DNA of 64,000 bases from Oligoflexia bacterium (GTDB lineage: Bacteria > Bdellovibrionota > Bacteriovoracia > Bacteriovoracales > Bacteriovoracaceae): the NCBI GenBank assembly GCA_015232355.1, contig JADFZW010000014.1:1-64000 (forward strand), in the 5' to 3' direction. The notes under the pieces were generated by a model. That model made no database searches. It saw only the letters and a program-made list of their open reading frames with translations, and had not been told where the DNA came from. Below, in pieces: positions 52,905 to 61,671 of this stretch. The position numbers and the translations under genes were made by a program. Position 1 is the stretch's first letter, and the number at the start of each line of letters is the position of its first letter.

Positions 52905-53702
52905 TTATCCACACTGCTTTTTAATATCCCCTCTATTTAAATTAAGAATTGACGAATAAGCTGGATCTTCTAACAACTCTCTTTCATCGTTAAAATAATT
53001 TATACCAGGAAGATCTTCAACATCCGTTACTACTTTTCTAATAAAGATGTGTGCTTCTATGTTGTTACCTTTGAAATCAAGATCCGGATCTTTAAATACA
53101 TTAGAATAAACAATTGGATCATATTGCCCATTATCTCCAAAAAATAAAATTCTAATATCTTTAATCTTTTCACTTTTTTTCGAATTAGGCAAAAATTCAT
53201 ATCCTAACAACTCATTACCTTTAAGCAAATCCCTAAACTCTTCACTTTCTACAAAATTTTTAGCAAACGAGCGTATCTTATGTTGTTCAATATATTGCTT
53301 TAAAAATTTTTTTAATTCTTTACTCTTATACTTACTACCTCTTTCAAAAAACTCCAAAAAACCTCTTTGTCTGACAATTCCTTCTGGGGCCCCATGGAAT
53401 TTTAACCAATCTTTAATATCAACAATACGAGGAGAAGAGCTTAAATAATAAAACATTACCTGATCTCCAGTACTCTCATAATACTCTTTGATTTGTTGAT
53501 AAATATCGATCAACATTTGAAATGGTCTTATTCCGATTATATGATTAACAATAGCATTGCCAGTATTTCTTACATCAGTCATTCTTAAAGTATCATCTAA
53601 ATCACTAACTACTATTACATTGGCCAGAGAGTTCTGGTTAGATTTTACAAGCGAGGTCAAAATATTTGATAATAACGAATTCTTTTTAAATTTAATTATC
53701 AT
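52905..53702 (-). CDS. App1-like (DUF2183) phosphatase
   Basis: A 265-aa HAD-type protein of the App1/DUF2183 family, whose yeast member is a phosphatidate phosphatase. The nucleophile motif DxDxT appears as VSDLDDTLRMTD (about residues 32-43). The YYLSSSPRIVDIKDWLKFHG block gives the motif II serine and RILFFGDNGQYDPIVYSNVF matches GDSGQ-DPE/I-Y. Residues for catalysis look complete. No signal peptide is obvious, although the N-terminal 28 residues are moderately hydrophobic. It could act on phospholipid during prey or membrane turnover, which is an inference. It is a monocistronic gene. Confidence 0.88.
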   Translation of the reverse strand: MIIKFKKNSLLSNILTSLVKSNQNSLANVIVVSDLDDTLRMTDVRNTGNAIVNHIIGIRPFQMLIDIYQQIKEYYESTGDQVMFYYLSSSPRIVDIKDWLKFHGAPEGIVRQRGFLEFFERGSKYKSKELKKFLKQYIEQHKIRSFAKNFVESEEFRDLLKGNELLGYEFLPNSKKSEKIKDIRILFFGDNGQYDPIVYSNVFKDPDLDFKGNNIEAHIFIRKVVTDVEDLPGINYFNDERELLEDPAYSSILNLNRGDIKKQCG

Positions 53703-53877
53703 ATTTTGCCTTTAATTATTTTAACTATTAATTTTAATTACTATGTTGAAGAATATAGTTATGTATTGTATATCGACAAACTTTAGTATTAACTAAATTG
53801 ATTTGTGTAGATTTATGTAAATTTGTGAGAGATTTGTGAATATTTCGAGAAATATTAAATTAATAAATAAAAAATAT

Positions 53878-54726
53878 TTAGTTTTCCAACAAAAATTTAT
53901 TAATTTCCGCCAGCACTTCTGTTCGATTGCTCTCCATTAAGAGCTCATGATATTTACCTTCATATCGTATATACTGAACTAATTTTGAACCATTTTGCTC
54001 TCTTATTTTAGATACAAATTTCTCTATTGCACTTGTATGAACAACTCTATCTGCTCCTGCACTCAAGACCAGCAAGGGAATTTTTATATTCCAAATATTA
54101 GCAAATGCCTTCTCTACTCCTTCAAAACCAGCATTCACCCATCCAAAAGTTGGTCGACCTCCCATCAGTGATTCATATCCCTTCTGACATTGATTCCAAA
54201 AATCTATATCATGAGTTAGCATCTCTGCGGGAAAACCATCCTTATTATCAACTTTAAATGATGCTAATCCAAATCTACTAGTAGTTTGCGCCACTCTTCT
54301 TGCTACCCAGTTTGGAAATGGTTTGGTATTCATTTTCAACATTGGAGAGAGCAATGCTGCCGCTTTAATCTGATAAGGATTTTTCTCAAGATAGAGTATA
54401 GAAACTAATCCACCAGCGCTATGAGAGATTATGTAAATGTTTTGGTAATCTTTTTCTTTCAGATATTTTACAATATCCTCTAGGTCACTAACATATTGAT
54501 CAAAACTCTCTATGTGAGTACGATTAGGATTTACTAATCTAGCAGCAGATTTCCCATGGCCTCTAAGATCATAAAAGAAAAAATCACTCTTTAGATCTCT
54601 CAACTTTTCTACAATATATTCATACTTCTCAACATATTCACTCTGCCCGTGAACAAAAATAATTACACTCTTTTTATTTGAACTCACATCGGTTATCAAT
54701 TTGTATCTTATTTGAGTATTAAGCAT
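53878..54726 (-). CDS. alpha/beta hydrolase, lysophospholipase/monoacylglycerol lipase-like
   Basis: A ~282-aa serine hydrolase of the S33/hydrolase_4 type. It has the oxyanion strand IIFVHGQSEYVEKYEYIVEKL (about residues 22-42), DLRGHGKSA, the nucleophile elbow IISHSAGGLVSILY (Ser near 105), LLVLSAGADRVVHTSA with Asp, and the catalytic His in YEGKYHELLMES. The family acts on lysophospholipids or monoglycerides. It follows the GT-C-like membrane protein by 15 bp, with GGAG in between, so it may belong to the same operon as the LuxR-type regulator. GTG 54732 is an alternative start. Confidence 0.88.
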   Translation of the reverse strand: MLNTQIRYKLITDVSSNKKSVIIFVHGQSEYVEKYEYIVEKLRDLKSDFFFYDLRGHGKSAARLVNPNRTHIESFDQYVSDLEDIVKYLKEKDYQNIYIISHSAGGLVSILYLEKNPYQIKAAALLSPMLKMNTKPFPNWVARRVAQTTSRFGLASFKVDNKDGFPAEMLTHDIDFWNQCQKGYESLMGGRPTFGWVNAGFEGVEKAFANIWNIKIPLLVLSAGADRVVHTSAIEKFVSKIREQNGSKLVQYIRYEGKYHELLMESNRTEVLAEINKFLLEN

Positions 54727-54741
54727 ATTCACTTTTCTCCA

Positions 54742-56526
54742 TTAAATCTGCATCCGGCAGTATTTTTTTTTATTCTTATCATATGAATAATTTTTTCTAT
54801 CTTGATCGCGAATAGAATTTAAGTTTAGACATATATTTTGCGAGCATGATTTATCAATAAAGAGTTCATTTTGAGTAAAATAACTTTTTTGTATACACTC
54901 TGCTGATGCTGATTCAGCAATCAATGGTGTATATATATTATCTATTCTATTTGTTATTATGGCCCTATCCAAAACATGCTCCCTTTCTAAGTAATTAATA
55001 CAGCCAATAGTTCCTTTACCATTTAATGTAAATGCATACATGTAAGAGGTTAATACTGTCGATAACTCGGGTGGAACAAGCTCGAGCGAGCTTGGATAAA
55101 GCAAATATTTCATCGGTTCATATCTGGCCACGCTTGGAATATTATAAAACCATTTTAGATAGCGAGTTTTAAGAGTGTCATTATTAAATAAAATATTCAC
55201 TATCAACAAGACAAATAAAATATTAAAAATGATCCCCTCTGTTTTTTTATATTTTTTATATTTTTTCATCCATAGTGTAAGTAACAAACATCCAGCGATT
55301 GTAAAAGCATAAACCAAACCAACAGAGAACCTACTACTCACTCTAATTGAATTGTGAAAAATATTTTTATTTATAAGTGCATATGGAGACCATGTGCCAA
55401 AGTTACCAATGGAAAATAGAGTGCAAACAACAAAAAAGGATAGCAACAAAATGGTTAAAAAAAGTGTTTGATCATTTGAAGTCAAAGAAGGAATCATTTG
55501 ATGATTGCGATTTCTTTTTAAAAGAAATAACAACAATCCAAGAGTAACAATGAAAAAAACAACAGGTGTATTTAAAGAAAAACTACTTAGCTCCCAAATA
55601 CCCCAGGCGGAAACTGGTTTAAAGATACCAAGTAATTTATAATCAAAGCTTGGTAGTAAATGATAAAGGAGAGTATCAAAGAGTGAAGTATAATCTTGAT
55701 TAGTAATATCTAATTTGATTGTTCGCGGATGCCCACTTTGATAATTAATGACGGCCAATACTTTATAGCTGCAACAAAGAATTGCAAGTAAAAAAACTAT
55801 TACAATATTTTTAATCGAATAAAAAAAGTTGATACCTCTATTTCTAACTATCACAAATATCACTATTGTCAGAGCAAAGCTTATTCCTATTGGTAAAAGA
55901 AAAAACACCACCGAATGATAAAATCCTGCACTAAAGACTAAAACTAATGAAATAAAAGCAAAGAAGTAATCAGCAAAGGATATCTTTTTAGCTTGAACAA
56001 AAGACTTAATCACAAAGTAAACAAAGGCAAACAAGTAGTAGATCAAGGCAAAAGTTATATGTCCAAATATAAAGTGCCACAAAAAGTAATTACTAAAAAT
56101 TGCTGAAAGTGCAACTAAATCAATAATCTTTTCATGCGCATGCGTGTACGCATGCTCGTGTTCTTGCTCGTGCTCAAATGAAGGAAAGAATTGATTCAAA
56201 TATAGTATTAGGGTTTTCCTTAAAAAAACAAATCCCCAAATTGCCGCTACAAAAATTTGTAACTTACTTCCTATTATGGTTCCAAATATAATATTGATTA
56301 AAAAGAGAGGAGAAAGACCAAAAGATTGTGGATCACCTATTCTAGTGACACCTCCACAAAATTGATATGACCATAATGGAAGTTTTTTGTCGACAATCCA
56401 TGAGCGCAAATCAACTTCAAAGAATGTATAAAACATATCCCAATCGAAGAAGTTGTTTAGTAATAAAAAATAAGCAAAGACAAGAAAAGCAGTTACTACG
56501 AAAAGATTATGATTCTTTAAAGTCAT
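54742..56526 (-). CDS. multi-pass membrane protein, GT-C/YfhO-like
   Basis: A 594-aa integral membrane protein with about twelve hydrophobic helices. Its first loop reads DWDMFYTFFEVDLRSWIVDK, then LPLWSYQFCGGVTRIGDPQS. This pattern (acidic pair, PLW and CGG, DPQ) is typical of GT-C-fold lipid-linked sugar transferases and YfhO-like proteins, which act on the outer face of the inner membrane. The donor and acceptor are unknown. A loop near residues 118-132 is His/Glu-rich (EHEQEHEHAYTHAHE) and may bind metal. It begins 7 bp after the regulator's stop; an 11-bp duplication there (56517-56538) appears to have split a former ATGA overlap. Confidence 0.8.
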   Translation of the reverse strand: MTLKNHNLFVVTAFLVFAYFLLLNNFFDWDMFYTFFEVDLRSWIVDKKLPLWSYQFCGGVTRIGDPQSFGLSPLFLINIIFGTIIGSKLQIFVAAIWGFVFLRKTLILYLNQFFPSFEHEQEHEHAYTHAHEKIIDLVALSAIFSNYFLWHFIFGHITFALIYYLFAFVYFVIKSFVQAKKISFADYFFAFISLVLVFSAGFYHSVVFFLLPIGISFALTIVIFVIVRNRGINFFYSIKNIVIVFLLAILCCSYKVLAVINYQSGHPRTIKLDITNQDYTSLFDTLLYHLLPSFDYKLLGIFKPVSAWGIWELSSFSLNTPVVFFIVTLGLLLFLLKRNRNHQMIPSLTSNDQTLFLTILLLSFFVVCTLFSIGNFGTWSPYALINKNIFHNSIRVSSRFSVGLVYAFTIAGCLLLTLWMKKYKKYKKTEGIIFNILFVLLIVNILFNNDTLKTRYLKWFYNIPSVARYEPMKYLLYPSSLELVPPELSTVLTSYMYAFTLNGKGTIGCINYLEREHVLDRAIITNRIDNIYTPLIAESASAECIQKSYFTQNELFIDKSCSQNICLNLNSIRDQDRKNYSYDKNKKKYCRMQI

Positions 56527-56538
56527 TTTAAAGTCATT
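56517..56538 (-). repeat. 11-bp direct duplication at a gene junction
   Basis: On the minus strand the unit AATGACTTTAA occurs twice in tandem. The first copy holds the regulator's stop TGA within ATGA; the second supplies the ATG of the membrane protein gene. Without the duplication the genes would overlap by ATGA. The old ATG now reads only four codons before a stop. Confidence 0.85.
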
Positions 56539-58105
56539 CTTTATCTTTATCTTTATCTTTATCTTTATCTTTATCTTGATCTTTTAAAGTAGATTTTCCT
56601 TTATCGGTTTTTTTTCTTAAGTATTTGCGTAGGGTGATTGATTTATTTTGTAACTTTAACTTTTTACGAATACGACGTAGATGAGTATAAACAGTATGCT
56701 CAGAGATATGTAACTTAGAGGCCATCTCTTTCGCCTTCATTCCACTCTTCACAAACTGTAAAATTTTCCTCTGAATACCAGAAAAAATTGGATGATTACC
56801 CTCAGTATCATCTTCGGTCTCAGGCCCTAAATCAACAAGCAAAGAAGCAACACTCTCTTCATTATTATAAAAAGATGGAAAATCGAATGTGAGAGGCAAT
56901 TTAACCTTCTCTATTAGCCCCTCTGTTAATTTAGATAACTCCTGATTCGCAGTTGAGCTCACCATCTCTCCCATCTTTTTTAGAAGTGGCATCAACTGCT
57001 CTTCAACGTAAGAGAACATCTGCTCCTTAACTACACCTCTTTCTTTACCAATCTTTTCAATAAATGATTTTAACGAATAGGTATATTCATCTCTTTGTTT
57101 AATGTTAGCATTTTTTTCTGCCAAAAGTTTTAACAACCTCTTATTTTTTACATCACTTTCACGTGCTCTCCCTTCACACTCACTCTCTACATATTCACCA
57201 TCTTTACCTAAAAGACGTAGCGCTCCTCCAAGATAAGTAAGCCCATCATACTCATTTATTTGGCCGTATACTCTTACAACAATATAGTATCCAGATGTAT
57301 GACGTATGCGCAGCTGATGATCAAAATTTTTAACAGCAGAATCAGTGCTATTAATTGCACTCTTAAAACTCTCTATGCTCTTCTCTCTATCTTCCGGATG
57401 AATAATATTTAATCCCTCTTCCAGTGTCTTGGGGAAAATATGTTTTTCGCCATCATATCCTAAAAACTTTTTAATTCTCTCTCTACTAAAAAGTTTATAA
57501 GTATTGTTATGTTCAACTTTATGTTCAACTTTAAATTCAAAGAGCACGATTCCTGTAATCTCAGCAACAGATGCTACAATTCCCTTTTGATCCTTCTCTT
57601 CTTGTAAAGATTGATACAACTCACGCACATCCAGTACTATTGCCATTGCACCAATATATTCTTTTTTATGATTGTAAATTGGTGATGTGGCCATGCGAAC
57701 ATTCAGTTTATTTTTTCTTTTTGTGAAAAATTCGAAGTAGTGTTGTTCTTTAAGACCTTGTCTGCGTTTTTCTACAAGCTCTGCAAATTGCCCATGATTA
57801 TCTTTATCAATTAATTCAAGAATATTTATACCCACCATCTCCTCTGAAGTGGCCTCAAACATTTGTGCAAGATACTTATTAATAAGAAATGTATTATTGT
57901 CTTTGTCTATTATCCAAAAACCAGTATTGGTTTTATCCAGTAGCTTGAAACAAAAATCCTGATTTGCTTTTACAAATTCATCCAGGCTATTATGACAACA
58001 ATCACACCCCAGTGTTTTGTTATCATTATTTTTATGATTATGATCATGATTATTTGTATGATCATGATTAGCAGACATATCGCTCATTCCTTCTCTACCT
58101 TCCAC
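56534..58105 (-). CDS. PAS-PAS LuxR-type regulator with His/Cys-rich N-terminus
   Basis: A ~523-aa cytoplasmic regulator. The N-terminal 35 residues are His/Asp/Asn-rich with CDCC (HDHTNNHDHNHKNND, then GCDCCHNS), a likely metal site. PAS domains follow at about 55-165 (TGFWIIDKDNNTFLINKYLAQMF) and 190-310 (FLGYDGEKHIFPKTLEEGLNIIHPED, a PAS_3-like form). Then comes a long helical linker and a C-terminal LuxR/GerE helix-turn-helix (FVKSGMKAKEMASKLHISEHTVYTHLRRIRKKL). The tail is a KDKDKD run from a 6-bp repeat. The start is set at GTG 58105, which has GGAGG five bases upstream; ATG 58087 is also possible. It likely controls the membrane-protein/hydrolase genes just downstream. Confidence 0.85.
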   Translation of the reverse strand: MEGREGMSDMSANHDHTNNHDHNHKNNDNKTLGCDCCHNSLDEFVKANQDFCFKLLDKTNTGFWIIDKDNNTFLINKYLAQMFEATSEEMVGINILELIDKDNHGQFAELVEKRRQGLKEQHYFEFFTKRKNKLNVRMATSPIYNHKKEYIGAMAIVLDVRELYQSLQEEKDQKGIVASVAEITGIVLFEFKVEHKVEHNNTYKLFSRERIKKFLGYDGEKHIFPKTLEEGLNIIHPEDREKSIESFKSAINSTDSAVKNFDHQLRIRHTSGYYIVVRVYGQINEYDGLTYLGGALRLLGKDGEYVESECEGRARESDVKNKRLLKLLAEKNANIKQRDEYTYSLKSFIEKIGKERGVVKEQMFSYVEEQLMPLLKKMGEMVSSTANQELSKLTEGLIEKVKLPLTFDFPSFYNNEESVASLLVDLGPETEDDTEGNHPIFSGIQRKILQFVKSGMKAKEMASKLHISEHTVYTHLRRIRKKLKLQNKSITLRKYLRKKTDKGKSTLKDQDKDKDKDKDKDKE

Positions 58106-58125
58106 AATTCCCTCCAATTGTTTTT

Positions 58126-58159
58126 TCTATTAGATTTTATTCTATTACGTTTTATTCTA
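58126..58159 (-). repeat. 15-bp duplication over the end of the SprT-DUF2786 gene
   Basis: On the minus strand TAGAATAAAACGTAA is followed by TAGAATAAAATCTAA and a partial third copy. The gene's TAA lies in the first unit; with period 15 the copies give in-frame back-up stops. This is another gene-end repeat of the kind seen at 37022-37063. Confidence 0.8.
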
Positions 58160-59402
58160 AAAGGAAAACACCATTCGATGATGAACTACTTCTATCACTT
58201 TCAATACCTGAACGAATATTTAATCCCTGTCCTGCTTCTTTACCCAACTCCAACGAATCTTTGAGCATAGTACTACCAGATCTGCTTGATCCTAATTTCC
58301 CATATACCAATTTAACTTTTTTTGAAAGATTTTGCTCTAATACCACTAACGCTTTTTCGTCACTCTCACTATACAATTTTCGTTCTTTCAGCATCTTTAA
58401 TTTATAACCCTGTGCAATTCCAACCATAAAAGAATTCTTATGACGAATTCCTTTCATCTTAGGATTTTCACTCTGAACACGCTCCCATATTGAAGATAAT
58501 TCGTAATCTAAAAATTTAGCAACATAACTGGCCAACTCCACATTAACTTTAGAACCAGTCACCTCTAAATGTACAACCCCATTACCATGATTAAAAACAG
58601 GATAAACTAAAAACCAATCTAAAATATCAGAAATCGCACGCATCTTCGCCGAAGTTCTAGTTGCACTTAAAACTCTTTCCACGTAAGCAAACTCTTCCAT
58701 CTCCTCTTTTAACTTATCTTCACTATTATTAAAACTATCAAGAGCACCTTTGAGATTATATTTAATCAACAATTGATTTGCTTTAATAGTTGCCAACTCC
58801 GCCTCATGCTGATTACTACTTTGAGTTAGCGCAAATAACTTTTTTACCTTAGTAATTATTCTCTCGCTCTCAAGATCTCCTTGTAGATCATCATTTTGTA
58901 TCTGCACATTCGCATAGGCGCTCATAATCTCTTTGCAATCCCACTTATAACGACGACATATTTCTTTAAAATCCTCTCCATGATCACTCGTTTCGAAATC
59001 TGTTGAAAGATAAAGCATAAAATGAGCTAACTCATGTCTTAAAATATTTTTAATCACTGTTGTCTTTGCATTGTACATTAGAACTTTATTCAGACCTATT
59101 TGATAGTGTTTACTATCGAAAAAACCAAGACGTTCCTTATCTTCAAAACATACAACACTGTATGGTATCGTAAAATTTCTTGTATAAGTGCTCTGGCGAT
59201 CACCACCACCTACGCCATTACTACTATTAAGAATTTGCCAAAGATAAAATTGATAATCACTTTCGTATGTTCTTACTACTTTTTTATAGTGAAAATAATT
59301 ATTGCCACTTAAAGATATACTCATTTCTTGAGTTAATATCTCGCGAATGTAGGAGCGAATTTTAGAGAGAAAAAGTGATGTTGCTTGAGAATATATGAAC
59401 AT
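58152..59402 (-). CDS. SprT-like metallopeptidase domain fused to DUF2786
   Basis: A 416-aa protein. The first part is SprT-like: HYQIGLNKVLMYN, then the zinc motif LRHELAHFMLYLS (about residues 144-156) and HGEDFKEICRRYKWDC with the third ligand. A DUF2786 domain follows at about 185-225 (KVKKLFALTQSSNQHEAELATIKANQLLIKYN). The rest (ILDWFLVYPVF, VARKFLDYELSSIW-like, KNSFMVGIAQGYKLKML) fits the DUF7168-type tail of such fusions. Some SprT proteins cleave DNA-protein crosslinks, but the role of the DUF2786 fusion is unknown. The C-terminus is Ser-rich. It lies 46 bp ahead of the LuxR-type regulator's start and could be cotranscribed. Confidence 0.85.
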   Translation of the reverse strand: MFIYSQATSLFLSKIRSYIREILTQEMSISLSGNNYFHYKKVVRTYESDYQFYLWQILNSSNGVGGGDRQSTYTRNFTIPYSVVCFEDKERLGFFDSKHYQIGLNKVLMYNAKTTVIKNILRHELAHFMLYLSTDFETSDHGEDFKEICRRYKWDCKEIMSAYANVQIQNDDLQGDLESERIITKVKKLFALTQSSNQHEAELATIKANQLLIKYNLKGALDSFNNSEDKLKEEMEEFAYVERVLSATRTSAKMRAISDILDWFLVYPVFNHGNGVVHLEVTGSKVNVELASYVAKFLDYELSSIWERVQSENPKMKGIRHKNSFMVGIAQGYKLKMLKERKLYSESDEKALVVLEQNLSKKVKLVYGKLGSSRSGSTMLKDSLELGKEAGQGLNIRSGIESDRSSSSSNGVFLLE

Positions 59403-59558
59403 TTCTTGCTTGCCCTGTTTGTATTGCTAATTTTCAATAATAAAAAAAATCATCTCCACTTTCATCGATTAATTTACTGAAGATACAAACGCCAATTAAA
59501 TTATTACATTACTATCTTTAACTATATTTATTAACCAAATCTTCGAGGTTTTATTAAT

Positions 59559-60173
59559 ATGAAATTATTATCTAGTACCACAACCATCACAAAATTTTTA
59601 TTCTTTTTAACATTTTTATCATCTTTATTATTTTCAAAAGTATCTATTGCTATAATTGTAGAAAGAGATCTTGCTAACAATCAATTCAAAATACTCTGTT
59701 CAAAAAACATCCTAACCTCTAAAAGCGCAGAAAAAACACTTTGGCGGAGTTATCAATGTGGGTATATCACAAAACGAGAATTTGATTTCTATCTTAATGA
59801 AGATGATGGAAAAAAAAGAAAATATGCACTTTATCCTCTATTCACTAATACCCAGCATAATCTTTTTTTCCTACCTGATTTAAATTGCCAAGAATTGACT
59901 CCGCTCTATGATAAAATAATCATCTGTCCTTCAGTAGATGATTTATATTTTTATTGTCAAAAATACAAAGAGGGAGAGTTAAGCGAACAGAAAAAACATA
60001 TCTTTACTGAATTGTTAAATTATCTCGAACAAAATATAAATGTGAATTCTTTAGATTGTTTTTTTATTACAAATATAAATTCACAGCAGTTGGCCAACTA
60101 CAATCCATTACTTCGAGATTTAGATCTATCCGGACATCGACATCGAATGCTTTTACAAAAGCTCTATCAATAA
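59559..60173 (+). CDS. secreted protein with the CGYxTxRxxDF module
   Basis: A 204-aa exported protein (signal peptide about residues 9-33). After it comes the module LWRSYQCGYITKREFDFYLNEDDGKKR (about residues 67-93), also present in the Hint protein at 61672-62979 and, in weaker form, in the C-terminus of the 60220-61617 protein. Cysteines are frequent (KILCSKN, LNCQEL, IICPSV, YFYCQKY, LDCFF). No named family. It is the first of three tandem plus-strand genes that probably belong together; the ribosome-binding site GAGG is rather distant from the ATG. Confidence 0.75.
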   Translation: MKLLSSTTTITKFLFFLTFLSSLLFSKVSIAIIVERDLANNQFKILCSKNILTSKSAEKTLWRSYQCGYITKREFDFYLNEDDGKKRKYALYPLFTNTQHNLFFLPDLNCQELTPLYDKIIICPSVDDLYFYCQKYKEGELSEQKKHIFTELLNYLEQNINVNSLDCFFITNINSQQLANYNPLLRDLDLSGHRHRMLLQKLYQ

Positions 60174-60219
60174 TAATTAAGAAAAGTACAAAGCGAAAGT
60201 GCTCAGCGAAGGAAACAAA

Positions 60220-61617
60220 ATGAACAAATCAAAATTCTATCCTCTATCTCTATTTCTATTTCTATTTCTATTTCTCTTTCTATTTCTATCTCTACTCCAA
60301 TTTCAATTTGTAGAGGCAGCAGTTTACCAATATCATCCATCATCACTCTTAACTTTGGCAAAGGGACTTAATCCCCTTAATCCAACCGAACTAAAATTAC
60401 AATGTATTGAACATGATGGATTTGAAGAACTTGAATCCTCTGGTGCAATAAAAACTTTCTACACTCTCACTCTAATAAAAAATAGAAAAGACTTATATGA
60501 ATTATTAAATATCTCCCCTTCACTCTCTGCACGCTATAAATTTTTTGGAGGTGGTTGTGCATTCTCCTTTGAAGATGAAAAAATTTTTCACTCCGACTCC
60601 CTCACCTGGGTAATTGCCGCCTCCTCTGATTTTGGTAGAAGAGGAATAAAAAATCCACGCATAAACAGCACTGCTAGAGAATTTCTTAATTCTGGCATTG
60701 AAAAATTTGAAATGAGTTGTGGTAGTGAAGTCATTTTAGAGGAGCGTAGAATGGCCACTATTGCTTTAATGTTTACAGTTACAAATATCACTGAGAGCAA
60801 TAAAAAAAGTATCGAAGCATCCTTTAAATCAAATATCGGGATCATCAATGCACTCTCAATCTCTAGTGCTACCAACTATAGCAAATTTTACAGATACGCC
60901 GAGGCCATAGGCAAAATCACAATAAAATTTTGGGCCATAGGAGGGCGCGGTCTCTCTGATCTTGCGGGATTTGCTGTTCACGATCCATATGATCTGCAAT
61001 CAATTCAAGATGCTTTAGGATATTATATGAAAGGTATAAATAAAAACACTGCCGCCCCTGTTGAATATATCAGCTCCACTTACGATTTATTTAACATCAG
61101 AGGAATTTCTAGAATAGCAAACTTCTATCAAGAATTTATTTTATCTCAATATTTTTTCAAATATATGCAAATAGAATCTGAAGTAAAACGAATCGATCAA
61201 ATTTTAAATAGCGAAAAGTTACCAAATGAAGACTCAGTAACAGAACTAAAAGCTCTATACAAAGAAAGAGTTGATATACTTTTATTTCTCGCCAAAGAAG
61301 CAACTGAGTGCAATTCATTTCATGAAAAATGTCATCTCCCAGAGGTAAATGTAGATACAATTGATTGGACAAAATATTCTCTAAATAATAACCAAAATAA
61401 CTCAAACAACCCAAACAATCCCAACAATCCCAATGATATAAACGCTCGTCTGCTTTTGTGTGATGATGGAAGAAAAAATGCATTAGCAAATGGAATGATC
61501 TCTAGAAGAGAATATGATTACTTTAAAGATTTAAATTATGGGCCAGTATTTAGATCAGCAAATTTCATTGGAGAGATCGTTGCTTGGATTGAATGCAAAG
61601 AATATACACCTTATTAG
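60220..61617 (+). CDS. secreted protein with pore-former (MACPF-like) pattern, tentative
   Basis: A ~465-aa exported protein whose signal peptide is a Leu-Phe repeat (LFLFLFLFLF) from a 6-bp tandem repeat. The central part has TAREFLNSGIEKFEMSCGSEVI followed by TIALMFTVTNITESNKKSIEASFKSNIG and IKFWAIGGRG. This order (F-x-CG/GT, a strand, a K-rich helix, IGG) recalls MACPF/CDC-type pore-forming proteins, but the signature is weak and I do not insist on it. A run of NNPNNPNNPND precedes a C-terminal copy of the module seen in the two neighbours (NGMISRREYDYF). I use ATG 60220, with AAGGAA seven bases upstream. The context is three tandem secreted genes. Confidence 0.7.
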   Translation: MNKSKFYPLSLFLFLFLFLFLFLSLLQFQFVEAAVYQYHPSSLLTLAKGLNPLNPTELKLQCIEHDGFEELESSGAIKTFYTLTLIKNRKDLYELLNISPSLSARYKFFGGGCAFSFEDEKIFHSDSLTWVIAASSDFGRRGIKNPRINSTAREFLNSGIEKFEMSCGSEVILEERRMATIALMFTVTNITESNKKSIEASFKSNIGIINALSISSATNYSKFYRYAEAIGKITIKFWAIGGRGLSDLAGFAVHDPYDLQSIQDALGYYMKGINKNTAAPVEYISSTYDLFNIRGISRIANFYQEFILSQYFFKYMQIESEVKRIDQILNSEKLPNEDSVTELKALYKERVDILLFLAKEATECNSFHEKCHLPEVNVDTIDWTKYSLNNNQNNSNNPNNPNNPNDINARLLLCDDGRKNALANGMISRREYDYFKDLNYGPVFRSANFIGEIVAWIECKEYTPY

Positions 61618-61671
61618 TTATTAAAAACCATTAGTACTGCAACTTACAGCAACTTAAAAAAAGGAAACAAA

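Noticed and set aside
56541..56580. TTTATC repeat as a regulatory array
   Set aside because: It is the coding end of the LuxR-type regulator (KDKDKD), so it is treated as a low-complexity protein tail.
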